Source of the DNA: Rhizobium freirei PRF 81
Lineage (GTDB): Bacteria > Pseudomonadota > Alphaproteobacteria > Rhizobiales > Rhizobiaceae
Direction: 5' to 3'
Assembly: GCF_000359745.1 (NCBI RefSeq)
Contig: NZ_AQHN01000054.1
Coordinates: forward strand, 124,001-188,000
Length of the DNA: 64,000 nt
Part shown: piece after piece, positions 35,407 to 44,161 of the stretch
Layout: the number at the start of each line of letters is the position of its first letter
Numbering within the stretch: position 1 is the stretch's first letter
Program-made: the position numbers and the translations under genes
The notes under the pieces: model-generated
The model's input: the letters and a program-made list of their open reading frames with translations, nothing else
What the model was told of the DNA's origin: nothing
Databases searched by the model: none

Positions 35407-36909
35407 ATGGTGCGTGCATCGAAAGTGAACGAGTTGGACGATCGTCTCGACTTCGTAGGACTGGGGCAGGATGCCCGACAGGCCCTTACGGAGTTGCAGC
35501 CGATTATCGAACTTGCCGTCAAAGGTTCCCTCGACGTCTTCTACGAGAAGATCGTCAAGCACCCGGCAATGTCGAAGTTCTTTTCGTCGCAGCAGCATGT
35601 GGCGCATGCGAAATCCAAGCAGCAAGACCATTGGAAGACGATCGCATCGGGCAAGTATGGTCCGGACTATGTCGAAGCGGTTTCGGCCGTCGGCCGCACC
35701 CATGCGCGCCTCGGGCTCGAGCCGCGTTGGTACATCGGCGGATATGCAGTCATCCTCGAAGGCATGGTGCGCGCAATCGTCGCACAGCAGCTCAAAGGCA
35801 TGCTGCAGCGCAAGCACGAACAGGCCCTGTCGCGCCGCTTGTCGGCCATCATCAAGGCAGCCCTCGTCGACATGGACTACGGCATCTCCGTCTATCTTCA
35901 GGTCCTCTCCGACGAACGGGACCGCGCGGAGAGCGAACGGGCGGCAGCCCAGCAGGAACAGGAGCGTGCTCTCAACGCGCTTGGCATTGCTTTGAACGGC
36001 CTCGCCAATGGTGACTTGACGGCCGATATCAGCGAGTCTCTCTCGGCGGAGTTCGAAGCTCTGAAGAGCAACTATAATGCGTCGCTTAGCTCTCTCGGCA
36101 CAGCAATGCAGCACATCGAGAATTCGGTGACCCGCGTCCGCGACGAGGCCGGATCGATCTCTTCGGCCGCCGACAACATGGTCCGGCGCACCGAGCAGCA
36201 GGCATCCGCGCTCGAGGAAAGTGCAGCCGCGATCGAGCAGATCACCACCATCTCCGAGCAGACGGCGGAGCGCACACGCGAAGTGCAGGCGATCGTCAAG
36301 GAATCAGCCTCCGAAGCCGAGCGGTCCCGGCAGGTCGTCCAGCAGGCCGTCTCGGCCATGGACGATATCGAGACCTCCTCACGCAAGATGACCGATATCA
36401 TCTCCGTCATCGATGACATCGCCTTCCAGACCAATCTTCTGGCATTGAATGCTGGCGTCGAGGCTGCAAGAGCCGGCGAGCAGGGCAAGGGCTTTGCGGT
36501 CGTCGCCCAGGAAGTGCGCGAGCTGGCGCAGCGCTCGGCCAGCGCCGCAAAGCAGATCAAGGATCTGATCGATCGTTCGTCGAACGACGTGCGCCGCGGT
36601 GTCGAGCTGGTCAACCGCACCGGCGAGGCGTTGGAACTCATCGGCAATCAGGTCGCCTCCATCGACAGAAATGTCGGCGCCATCGCTCGCTCGGCGCAGG
36701 AACAGGCCGTCGGCATCAGCGAGATCAACTCCGCCGTCCGCAACATGGATCAGATGACGCAGCAGAACGTTGCGCTGATGGAAGAGACGAATGCCTCGAC
36801 GCGGCACCTTGCCGATATCAGCAACGAGCTCGCCGGCCTTGTCGGCCGCTTCAAGACGGTACGCTCTGGCACGCGGACCGGCGCGGTGCGGCTCAAACTC
36901 GCCAGCTGA
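35407..36909 (+). CDS. Globin-coupled (protoglobin) methyl-accepting chemotaxis protein
   Basis: The 500-residue soluble receptor has no membrane helix. Residues about 1-175 form a globin-coupled sensor domain with the proximal haem ligand His99 in [19 protein letters not shown], as in HemAT-type O2 sensors. A HAMP-like linker follows ([32 protein letters not shown]), then a signalling coiled coil with tip [25 protein letters not shown]. Unlike the receptor at 13.8 kb it has no CheR-binding tail. The start at 35407 follows GGAG. It likely signals O2 level to the CheA/CheW machinery encoded elsewhere. Confidence 0.93.
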   Translation: MVRASKVNELDDRLDFVGLGQDARQALTELQPIIELAVKGSLDVFYEKIVKHPAMSKFFSSQQHVAHAKSKQQDHWKTIASGKYGPDYVEAVSAVGRTHARLGLEPRWYIGGYAVILEGMVRAIVAQQLKGMLQRKHEQALSRRLSAIIKAALVDMDYGISVYLQVLSDERDRAESERAAAQQEQERALNALGIALNGLANGDLTADISESLSAEFEALKSNYNASLSSLGTAMQHIENSVTRVRDEAGSISSAADNMVRRTEQQASALEESAAAIEQITTISEQTAERTREVQAIVKESASEAERSRQVVQQAVSAMDDIETSSRKMTDIISVIDDIAFQTNLLALNAGVEAARAGEQGKGFAVVAQEVRELAQRSASAAKQIKDLIDRSSNDVRRGVELVNRTGEALELIGNQVASIDRNVGAIARSAQEQAVGISEINSAVRNMDQMTQQNVALMEETNASTRHLADISNELAGLVGRFKTVRSGTRTGAVRLKLAS

Positions 36910-37017
36910 GGCGGCTACTACCCGCCATTTTCAGCCGCTTGAAGGCTCGCCACGCTTCAACGGCTTCGTGTTGAATGGCTCCAGATCCAGGTCTGGGGCC
37001 GTTTCCGGCTGCGCGTC

Positions 37018-37896
37018 CTATCCCGGCATTTCCTCGATTTCCGCAAGCAGCCACTGGCGAAACGCCTTCATCGATGCCGTCTCCGCCCGCGATTTCAATC
37101 GCGTCAGCCAATAGCTTCCTGTCATCGCGGTGATCCGGAACGGCTGCATGATTCTCCCTGCCTCGATGTCGTGCGTAAACATCGCAACGGGAACGAGGGC
37201 GACGCCGACGCCGCGAGCTGCGGCCTCCACCAGCGTCAGCGACGAATCGAACATCCAGCCTCGCAGATGAGGAGGCGGCAAGCCCGCGGCTCGGAACCAC
37301 AGCGACCATTCATCGATCCGGTAGGATCGTAATAGCTCGACATCGGCAAGGTCGGCAGGAATGCGCAATCGCTCGCCAATGGCGGGCGTGCAAACAGGCG
37401 ACAGCGGCGCATCCATCAAATGGATCGCTTCGGTTCCATGCCAGGCGCCGTCGCCGAAGCGCAGGAAGAAATCCAGCCCGTCGAGCACCATGTCGGCGCG
37501 GTTATTGTTGGTCTTCAGGCGCAGGTCGACATGCGGATGCCGCGCCTTGAAGATGCCGAGGCGCGGCAGGAGCCAGCCGATGGCAAAAGTGCCGACGACG
37601 CCGACCGTCAGTATTTCGGCAAAATTCCCCTCCTCCAGCTGACTAAGCGTGGCGCTCATGCGGCGAAAGGCGTCGGTCAGCACCGGCAGCAGCGCATGTC
37701 CTTCATCGGTCAGTGCCAGGCCGCGCGGCAGGCGCTTGAAGAGCGTCACCCCCAGCACATCCTCCAGCGCCTTGACTTGATGGCTGACGGCGGTCTGCGT
37801 CACCCGAAGCTCAAGACCCGCCCGCGTGAAGCTACAATGCCGCGCCGAGGCCTCGAAGACGCGCAGGGCGTTCAGCGGGAGCTGCGAGATATCCAT
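37018..37896 (-). CDS. ampR: AmpR/GcvA-type LysR regulator, divergent from the beta-lactamase genes
   Basis: The 292-residue LysR protein has the typical helix-turn-helix (LPLNALRVFEASARHCSFTRAGLELRVTQTAVSHQVKALEDVLGVTLFKRLPRGLALTDEGHALLP) and an effector domain beginning LTVGVVGTFAIGWLLPRLGIF. The NALRVFEAxARHxSFTRA form is shared by AmpR and GcvA regulators. Being divergent from a class A and then a class C beta-lactamase gene it is most probably AmpR, which senses cell-wall muropeptides and controls beta-lactamase expression. Two direct repeats in the intergenic region are the likely operator. Confidence 0.88.
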   Translation of the reverse strand: MDISQLPLNALRVFEASARHCSFTRAGLELRVTQTAVSHQVKALEDVLGVTLFKRLPRGLALTDEGHALLPVLTDAFRRMSATLSQLEEGNFAEILTVGVVGTFAIGWLLPRLGIFKARHPHVDLRLKTNNNRADMVLDGLDFFLRFGDGAWHGTEAIHLMDAPLSPVCTPAIGERLRIPADLADVELLRSYRIDEWSLWFRAAGLPPPHLRGWMFDSSLTLVEAAARGVGVALVPVAMFTHDIEAGRIMQPFRITAMTGSYWLTRLKSRAETASMKAFRQWLLAEIEEMPG

Positions 37897-37901
37897 TGTG
37901 T

Positions 37902-37935
37902 CCTAAGCCCAAGTTTTTCTCATGCCTAAGCCCAA
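37902..37935. promoter_or_regulatory. Paired direct repeats, candidate AmpR operator
   Basis: The 11-base sequence CCTAAGCCCAA occurs twice, at 37902-37912 and 37925-37935, 23 bases apart start to start (about two helical turns), directly upstream of the ampR start. The spacing suits a LysR-type tetramer binding between the divergent genes. Confidence 0.6.
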
Positions 37936-38066
37936 AATTGATCGTTTGTCTAGGGCACGAAGCAGCGGCATAGTCCGCCTCGCAAGGTGATTTGCCGGGT
38001 CTCTATGGCGTCCACGGGGCCTGATATGCAAGCCCTCTGCTCAACAAAAATCGAATTGGAACCACG

Positions 38067-38960
38067 ATGACGATCTTATTGTCACGCCGGCAGAGCCTTG
38101 CCGGCAGCTTGCTTGCGCTCCCCGTTTTGGCCGGGATAAGCGGGATTGGACGCGCTGCGGACAATGTTTCAGGGGAAGCGCAGCTTGCGGCGCTTGAAAG
38201 CAAGCACCCAGGACGCATCTGCGTCAGCATTCTCGACATGGCAGGCGGCAAGCGCATCGAACACCGCGCCGGCGAGCGCATCCTGATGTGCAGCACTTTC
38301 AAAGCGCTGGTAGCAGCCCTGGTGTTGGCGCGCGTCGACAAGGGCGAGGAAAAGCTCGATCGGCGCATTCGCTATACGAAAAGCGACCTCCTCGGGAACT
38401 CGCCGGCAACCGAAGCGAATGTTGGTAATACCGGCATGACCGTCGCGGAACTCTGCGCCGCTGCGGTGACGCTCAGCGACAATGCGGCAGCAAACCTGTT
38501 GCTTGCCAGCTTTGGCGGTCCGAAGGCATTGACCGCCTTCTGCCGCAGTCTCGGCGACGAGATCACGCATCTCGACCGCGTAGAACCTGAATTGAACTAT
38601 CACGATACGCCGGACGATCAGCGCGATACGACGACGGCGGCGGCCATGCTGGAGAATCTGCGGCGCCTCTTGTTCACCGACGTGCTTTCGCTGGCATCGC
38701 GATCGCAGTTGGCCGCGTGGCTGATCATGACGAAGACGGGAGACGCCCGTCTGCGCGCCGGCCTTCCCAAGGATTGGCTGGTGGGCGACAAGACGGGAAC
38801 GAGCGACGACAAGGTCGGCAATGCCAACGACATCGCAGTGCTATGGCCGTCGGACCGCGCCCCCATCATCGTAACGGCCTATTGCGAGATACCCGGAATT
38901 TCAGCGGCCGAACGCAATGCCGTCATCGCCGAGATCGGCCGCATTGCTGCGGCGATCTGA
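38067..38960 (+). CDS. Class A beta-lactamase
   Basis: The 297-residue serine beta-lactamase has all class A motifs in register: Ser76-x-x-Lys79 (CSTFK), Ser137-Asp138-Asn139 (LSDNAAANLL), the deacylation Glu173 in EPELN, and Lys242-Thr-Gly (GDKTGTSD). The N-terminus contains a twin-arginine-like signal (SRRQSLAGSLLALPVLAG), so export is probably by Tat to the periplasm, where it hydrolyses beta-lactams. It lies divergent from ampR and 111 bases before an ampC-type gene, and may be co-transcribed with it. Substrate spectrum cannot be judged by eye. Confidence 0.95.
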   Translation: MTILLSRRQSLAGSLLALPVLAGISGIGRAADNVSGEAQLAALESKHPGRICVSILDMAGGKRIEHRAGERILMCSTFKALVAALVLARVDKGEEKLDRRIRYTKSDLLGNSPATEANVGNTGMTVAELCAAAVTLSDNAAANLLLASFGGPKALTAFCRSLGDEITHLDRVEPELNYHDTPDDQRDTTTAAAMLENLRRLLFTDVLSLASRSQLAAWLIMTKTGDARLRAGLPKDWLVGDKTGTSDDKVGNANDIAVLWPSDRAPIIVTAYCEIPGISAAERNAVIAEIGRIAAAI

Positions 38961-39071
38961 AACTGCAGCCATACGGGGACGGCAGACTTCCTCGCCATTC
39001 GTCTGAATTCCCTCCCAACCAGTCCAGTCCCACGACAGCCGCGCGACTGGCTTCTCCAGAAGGATATCACC

Positions 39072-40265
39072 TTGAACACGCATTTCATTCCGCTGCCGAA
39101 GCTCGGCATCGTCGCCGGCTGCCTTGCCTATGGCGTTGCGGCCCATGCTGCTGATGGCGGCGACCAGGGCCGCCTGGCGCGGGCGGTCGACGCAGCCATC
39201 CGCCCGCTCATGAAAGAAAACGACATCCCCGGCCTTGCGGTTGCGATTAGCATTAAGGGCAAGCGCTATGTCTTCAACTATGGTGTCGCCTCGAAAGAGG
39301 CCGGCCAGAAGATTACTGACGATACGATCTTCGAAGTGGGCTCCGTCAGCAAGACCTTTACGGCCGCGCTCGCCTCCTATGCTCAGGTCAGCGGAAAGCT
39401 GTCCTTCTCGGACAAGGCGACGAAGTATATGCCTGAACTCGCGGGGAGCAGCTTCGACAAGATCAGCCTCCTCGATCTCGGCACTTACACAGCCGGCGGC
39501 TTGCCCCTCCAATTCCCGAAAAACGTGACCGATCAGGACAAGATGGTCGCCTATTATCGCAGCTGGCATCCCTCCTATGCGCCCGGCACCTATCGGCTCT
39601 ATTCCAACCCCAGCATCGGCCTGTTCGGCTATCTGGCGGTACGGGCCATGGGCGAGCCGTTCGATGCGCTGATGCAGGACAAGATCCTTGCCGGCCTCGG
39701 GCTCAGGCACACCTATATTCATGTCCCGGCCACAGAGATGCGCAATTATGCCTATGGCTATTCAAAGCAGGGCAAGCCGATGCGGGTAGGCCCCGGTGTT
39801 CTCGACACGCAGGCTTACGGCATCAAGACGACGGCCTCCGATATGCTCAGCGTCGTCGAAGCCAACATGGATAGCTCGGGGCTGAAAGGCGGCACCTTGC
39901 AGCGCGCGATCGCTGCAACCCATGTCGGCTACTATACTGTGGGGAATATGACCCAGGCCCTGGGCTGGGAGACTTACGCCTATCCGACGACGCTTGCCCG
40001 GCTGCTCGCCGGCAATTCATCCGATATGGCGCTCGACCCGCATAGGATCGAACCTCTGGATCCGCCACAGCAATCGAAAAAAGACGTCCTTCTCAACAAG
40101 ACCGGCTCGACGAACGGCTTCGGCGCCTACGTGGTCTTCATTCCCGCGCGGCAGATCGGTATCGTACTGCTGGCAAACAGGAACTACCCGAACCCGGAAC
40201 GCATCAAGGCCGCATACAAGATCCTGACGGCAATCGAGAGCCAGCCAAGCTCCGGCGCGCAATAG
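39072..40265 (+). CDS. ampC: Class C beta-lactamase (AmpC)
   Basis: The 397-residue protein has the class C active-site set: Ser91-Val-Ser-Lys94 (GSVSKTF), Tyr177-Ser-Asn179 (YSNPSIGLFG) and Lys343-Thr-Gly345 (NKTGSTNGFGAYV). The start codon is TTG at 39072 behind a good AGAAGGA site, and a signal peptide follows (GIVAGCLAYGVAAHA). YSN with KTG-STNGFG separates true AmpC from the broader esterase/DD-peptidase family. It acts in the periplasm on cephalosporins. It follows the class A gene in the same orientation; a strong hairpin ends the unit. Confidence 0.95.
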   Translation: MNTHFIPLPKLGIVAGCLAYGVAAHAADGGDQGRLARAVDAAIRPLMKENDIPGLAVAISIKGKRYVFNYGVASKEAGQKITDDTIFEVGSVSKTFTAALASYAQVSGKLSFSDKATKYMPELAGSSFDKISLLDLGTYTAGGLPLQFPKNVTDQDKMVAYYRSWHPSYAPGTYRLYSNPSIGLFGYLAVRAMGEPFDALMQDKILAGLGLRHTYIHVPATEMRNYAYGYSKQGKPMRVGPGVLDTQAYGIKTTASDMLSVVEANMDSSGLKGGTLQRAIAATHVGYYTVGNMTQALGWETYAYPTTLARLLAGNSSDMALDPHRIEPLDPPQQSKKDVLLNKTGSTNGFGAYVVFIPARQIGIVLLANRNYPNPERIKAAYKILTAIESQPSSGAQ

Positions 40266-40302
40266 CAGACAGAACCTCCGGCTCACGCTTCATCTGTTAA
40301 AC

Positions 40303-40336
40303 GGCCGGCCTTCGATGAAAACCTCGAGGGCCGGCC
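40303..40336. terminator. Strong stem-loop after ampC
   Basis: A 13-bp stem with one G-U pair (arms 40303-40315 and 40324-40336) and an 8-base loop, 38 bases after the ampC stop and just before the end of the convergent small gene. It probably terminates transcription from both sides. Confidence 0.7.
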
Positions 40337-40357
40337 TGTCATTCTACCTGTTGATTG

Positions 40358-40516
40358 TTATCGGCTATTGGACGCCTGGCGCGGAGCAGCATCTGCCTGG
40401 GAGGCTTCCGGCCCGTTGAAGAATTCTTGCAGGAGCCGTGAAATCCGCTCTGGCGAAGTGCCTTTGGCATATTCTTCCTGCATCCGGCGTCTGACTAACA
40501 TTTCCAAGACTGACAT
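40358..40516 (-). CDS. Small 52-residue protein of unknown function
   Basis: The protein starts at 40516 behind a good GAGGTGA site (the frame is open 20 codons further but without a site). It has an amphipathic helical half (MSVLEMLVRRRMQEEYAKG, then SPERISRLLQEFF) and a low-complexity polar tail. It is convergent with ampC and separated from it by a strong hairpin. I do not recognise it; the ribosome site and coherent helix make it a credible gene. Confidence 0.55.
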   Translation of the reverse strand: MSVLEMLVRRRMQEEYAKGTSPERISRLLQEFFNGPEASQADAAPRQASNSR

Positions 40517-40812
40517 GTCTTTCACCTCATCATTCCGGCGCAAGGCAAATGTCGCGCTCAATGGCACAGGAGACAAGTTACAGTTTTTTCATGGTCCTGG
40601 CTGACTGATGCCAAGACGTCCAGGCTTCGCTTGGACACCGCGGGAGGACATCGGATTCTAACCCAAGCGTGATCGCCCTGCCACTTGCCAAAAGTCCACA
40701 CATCGTAGATTTGAAAGCGGCCAAACGGTCGGTTGTTTGCGCTTCGTTAATCTTCGTGCTTTAGCGGGCCACACCCCGGCCTTTGGATAGGGTCGCATGC
40801 AAGGAATGAATA

Positions 40813-41205
40813 ATGCCCGTAAAGAAAAATTCTGCCTCCGATGTTTTCCAACGCAAGATTTCGGATTTCTGTGATCTGAGGCTCGCGCCGCTGTTGCAAC
40901 CCCGCAGCTTCGAAAACCTCAAGGGCTTCATGATCGGGCTCGTCGTCTTCCAGTCGCGCCCCCCGCTGAGGGCTGGGCGTGTGGACTTTCAGGAAATCGC
41001 GACGCTCTGCGGCATGGATGCTGAAATGAGCCCGGAGGTCAAACGGGCGGCCCAACCCGGTTTTGACGCGATTCTTCGCTGGCTCGGAGTGACTAAGGGC
41101 AAAACGGCCAACATCTCCCCTGCCGCCTCCAAAAGCCCTCTGCGCGTCGTCGGCAAGACCGGCATGGTTAGGCAGGTGGAGCGCCGCCGGGCGCTCGCCT
41201 CGTAA
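40813..41205 (+). CDS. Hypothetical protein, possibly a truncated or free-standing N-terminal domain
   Basis: The 130-residue protein has a basic start (MPVKKNSASDVFQRKISDFC) and a hydrophobic helix-rich core (SFENLKGFMIGLVVFQSRPP, then GRVDFQEIATLCGMDAEMSPEVKRAA, then GFDAILRWLG), ending in a basic tail. The core reminds me of the helical N-terminal region seen in some rhizobial recombinase-like proteins, but no catalytic domain follows. It could be a remnant or an independent small protein. Upstream there is no clear ribosome site beyond GGAATG. Confidence 0.5.
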   Translation: MPVKKNSASDVFQRKISDFCDLRLAPLLQPRSFENLKGFMIGLVVFQSRPPLRAGRVDFQEIATLCGMDAEMSPEVKRAAQPGFDAILRWLGVTKGKTANISPAASKSPLRVVGKTGMVRQVERRRALAS

Positions 41206-41526
41206 GAGCCACCCTTTCCGCCTCTGCATCGCTCCTGCCCTCTCTCGACAGATCACGAAAAGCCGCTCAAATAATACCGGTAGCGAACAGGATGAAATTT
41301 CTTCCGTGCTTGCGCCTGGGAAGAAAATTTTGCTGTGGCGACTGATATTTTTGAGTTGGTCAGGAGCGAATTCACCGCGGCCCGCCGAGGGAGTACCCCT
41401 TTAGAACAGCTCAAGACGGCAAATGAAAACCTTCAAATCGGGCTCCTTTCTACCCGATGAATGGTCATTGGCCGCCGTCAAAGGCTGATTCGGCGTCTGT
41501 ATCTTTCCGGCGCTTACCTCGTGCGG
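41206..41526. other. Intergenic region without recognised features
   Basis: About 320 bases between the hypothetical gene and the last liv gene. I find no open frame with a ribosome site, no convincing hairpin and no repeat here. Confidence 0.4.
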
Positions 41527-42510
41527 TCAGGAGGCGCTTCCTTCATCAGCCACAGGCAATGATGGCTTCTGCGCGGGCGGACGTCGCCGAGGCATGTCGC
41601 CTAAAATGCCGCCCGGACGCACAAGCAGGATAACGCAGAGCATGACGCCGATCGCGACGATCTGCAGGGAAGCGGCGCGAGCCTGTTGTTCGGGCGAAAA
41701 GAGCACGCTTGTCAGCGCACCGGAACCGGCCCATATCGCCCAGACCAATAGGCTGCCGACGATGGCACCCTTGTTGCTGCCCGAGCCGCCGACGATCAGC
41801 ATCACCCAGATCTGGAAGGTCAGGATCGGAACATAGTTGTCGGGTGCAATGAAGCCGATGAAATGTGCCTGTATGGCGCCCGCCAGCCCCATGATGGCGC
41901 CACCGACGGCGAAAGCCTGGACGCGATAGAAACGGGCACTCTTTCCGAGCGAGACGGCGGCGCGCTCGTCCTCGCGCAGAGCCTTCAAGACGCGGCCCCA
42001 AGGACTGCGCGCCAGATGCTCCAGCGCGAAGTAGACGATCAGCAGCACTGCAACCACGACGCCGAGATTGGCGAAGTTGAAGAGCAACGGCGTCTCGGCA
42101 AGACTTGCGAAAGGACGCGGAATGAAACCGATGCCGAAGGGGCCGCCAGTCAGCTTCTGCGCGTTCAGAGCGACGAGCTGGACGACGACAGCGACACCAA
42201 AGGTAGTGATCGCCAGGTAATCGGATTTCAATCGCAGCGTCGCCATCCCGATGATGGCGGCAGCGAGACCGGCAACCACCATCGCGCCCAGCCAGCCGAC
42301 GAGGATCGGCAGGTCGAACCCGCCGAACCGCCCGGCCGTATCGGGCGTCGTCAGCAAAGCAGAGGTATAGGCGCCAATGGCGACGAAGCCGGCAAGACCG
42401 ACATTGAACAGGCCTGTGAGCCCCCATTGCAGGTTCAGGCCGAGCGTGATGAAGGAGAAGATCAGCGCCGTCGTCAGGAAGAAAGCGCCGTAGCCAATAA
42501 TGTCCATCAT
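41527..42510 (-). CDS. livM: Branched-chain-type ABC transporter permease, LivM family
   Basis: The 327-residue membrane protein has eight or more hydrophobic segments and the LivM signatures LNLQWGLTGLFNVGLAGFVAIGAY near the start and ALREDERAAVSLGKSARFYRVQAFAVGGAIMGLAGAI with the EAA-like coupling region. Its start overlaps the livH stop (ATGA). The polar C-terminus (RRRPPAQKPSLP) is slightly long. Together with the LivH, LivF and LivG proteins it forms the transporter for the divergent catabolic operon. The actual substrate is unknown and need not be a branched-chain amino acid. Confidence 0.92.
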   Translation of the reverse strand: MMDIIGYGAFFLTTALIFSFITLGLNLQWGLTGLFNVGLAGFVAIGAYTSALLTTPDTAGRFGGFDLPILVGWLGAMVVAGLAAAIIGMATLRLKSDYLAITTFGVAVVVQLVALNAQKLTGGPFGIGFIPRPFASLAETPLLFNFANLGVVVAVLLIVYFALEHLARSPWGRVLKALREDERAAVSLGKSARFYRVQAFAVGGAIMGLAGAIQAHFIGFIAPDNYVPILTFQIWVMLIVGGSGSNKGAIVGSLLVWAIWAGSGALTSVLFSPEQQARAASLQIVAIGVMLCVILLVRPGGILGDMPRRRPPAQKPSLPVADEGSAS

Positions 42511-43415
42511 CGCTCTCTCACTCCGAAAAGGCCGATCGGCCGGATGAACAGCACCGCCATCAGGATGAGGAAGGAGATGGCGGCACGCCACTCAGCACCG
42601 ATCAGTTGAACCGCAGCGGCTTCGGCAAGGCCGATGATCAGGCCGCCGAGAACCGCCCCCGGCACGCTGCCGATGCCGCCGAGAATGGCAGCGGCAAACA
42701 TCGGCAGCAGCATGTCGAAGCCCATCAGCGGGCGGATCTGCACGAGAATGCCGATCATGACGCCTGCAACGCAGGCCAGCCCCCCGCCGATCAGCCAGGT
42801 GACGCGCACGACCTTGGCGACATCGATGCCGACGACACGGGCTAGAGCCGGGTTCTGGCTCAGCGCCTGCATTGAGCGGCCTGTCTGCGTCCTCGTCATC
42901 AGCATATGCACGCCGAAGACAAGGAGGGCTGTGACGATCAAAAGCGCGATCTGATCAGGCGTGATGCGGATGCCGAAACCGATGGGCATGGCGATCTGGA
43001 TGGCGCGGCTGAAATAAGCGGGGCGCGAGGTGAAGAGGAATTCGAGCAGACTGCGCAGCGCCATGGAGGCGCCGAAGCTCGCCATGACGACGATGATCGA
43101 CTGGCCTTTGGCTCGCAGCCTGGCAAACAGGACCTTGTCGAGCGCAAGCGCAAGAACGCCGGTAAAGCCCATTGCGGCGATAACGGCGACGACAAGCGGC
43201 CAGCCGAAGGAGAGCGGGCCGATCGGCGCGACCTTGCCGAAGATTGCGCCGATGGCGCTGACGACCGCGAGCGTCGCATAGGTGCCCCAAGCCATGAAAT
43301 CGCCATGGGCAAAGTTCGAAAAGCGCAGGATCGAATAGGTCAGCGTCACGCCGATGGCGCCAAGGCCGATCATGGACCCCGTCAGCAATCCGTCGACGAT
43401 GAATTGCAGGTTCAT
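42507..43415 (-). CDS. livH: Branched-chain-type ABC transporter permease, LivH family
   Basis: The 302-residue membrane protein begins MNLQFIVDGLLTGSMIGLGAIGVTLTYSILRFSNFAHGDFMAWGTY, the standard LivH N-terminus, and has the coupling loop TRTQTGRSMQALSQNPALARVVGIDVAKV and a late GSVPGAVLGGLIIGLAE. About eight membrane helices are visible. It overlaps livF upstream and livM downstream by 4 bases each (ATGA), showing a tightly coupled operon. Confidence 0.93.
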   Translation of the reverse strand: MNLQFIVDGLLTGSMIGLGAIGVTLTYSILRFSNFAHGDFMAWGTYATLAVVSAIGAIFGKVAPIGPLSFGWPLVVAVIAAMGFTGVLALALDKVLFARLRAKGQSIIVVMASFGASMALRSLLEFLFTSRPAYFSRAIQIAMPIGFGIRITPDQIALLIVTALLVFGVHMLMTRTQTGRSMQALSQNPALARVVGIDVAKVVRVTWLIGGGLACVAGVMIGILVQIRPLMGFDMLLPMFAAAILGGIGSVPGAVLGGLIIGLAEAAAVQLIGAEWRAAISFLILMAVLFIRPIGLFGVRER

Positions 43416-44161
43416 GCCGCACCTCCCTTTACTGAAGCCGCGGGTCGCTGGCCAAGATAGAGCTCGGCAACGACAGGGTCATTCCAAAGCTCCGATGCAA
43501 CGCCTTCATGCCTGTCCTTGCCTTCGACGAGCACATAGGCGCGGTCGCCGATCGCAAGTGCTGCCTTGGCATTCTGCTCGACAAGCAGAATGGTGACGCC
43601 CGATTTGCGGATGTCGGTCAGCATGTCGAAAACCATCGAGACGAATTTCGGCGAGAGACCCGCCGAGGGTTCATCGAGAACGAGGAGCTTGGGGTGAACG
43701 ATGAGAGCCCGAGCAACGGCCAGCATCTGCCGCTGGCCTCCCGAAAGATTGCCGGCCGCAATGCGACGATGACGGGCAAGATCCGGAAAGGTCGCATACA
43801 TTTCCTCGATGCGACCGGGAACCTCCTTCGGCTTCAGAATGCCACCTGCAACCTTCAGATTGTCTTCGACGGACATCAGCGGAAAGACGTTTTCCGTCTG
43901 CGGCACGAAGGCGAGGCCGAGCCGCACCATATTGTGCGCCGGCGCGTGCGTAATATCCCGCCCGGCCAATTGCACCATGCCGCTTTCGACCGGAACGAGA
44001 CCGGCAATCGCCTTGATGAAGCTCGATTTTCCGGCGCCGTTCGGACCGAGCACGACGACAATTTCCTTTTCTGCCACGGCAATCGAAGCGCCGCGGACAA
44101 TCGGCACGCCCGGCTCATAGCCTGCAACGAGATCGCGAACGACGAGAACGAGTTCGCTCAT
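43412..44161 (-). CDS. livF: Branched-chain-type ABC transporter ATPase, LivF family
   Basis: The 249-residue ATPase has Walker A (GPNGAGKSSFIKAI), Q-loop (FVPQTENVFPLMSVEDNL), signature (LSGGQRQMLAVARAL), Walker B (LLVLDEPSAGLSP) and the H-loop region replaced by VEQNAKAAL as is usual in LivF. The start at 44161 overlaps the livG stop by ATGA; the frame continues upstream inside livG without a site. Works as a heterodimer with LivG on the cytoplasmic face. Confidence 0.93.
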   Translation of the reverse strand: MSELVLVVRDLVAGYEPGVPIVRGASIAVAEKEIVVVLGPNGAGKSSFIKAIAGLVPVESGMVQLAGRDITHAPAHNMVRLGLAFVPQTENVFPLMSVEDNLKVAGGILKPKEVPGRIEEMYATFPDLARHRRIAAGNLSGGQRQMLAVARALIVHPKLLVLDEPSAGLSPKFVSMVFDMLTDIRKSGVTILLVEQNAKAALAIGDRAYVLVEGKDRHEGVASELWNDPVVAELYLGQRPAASVKGGAA

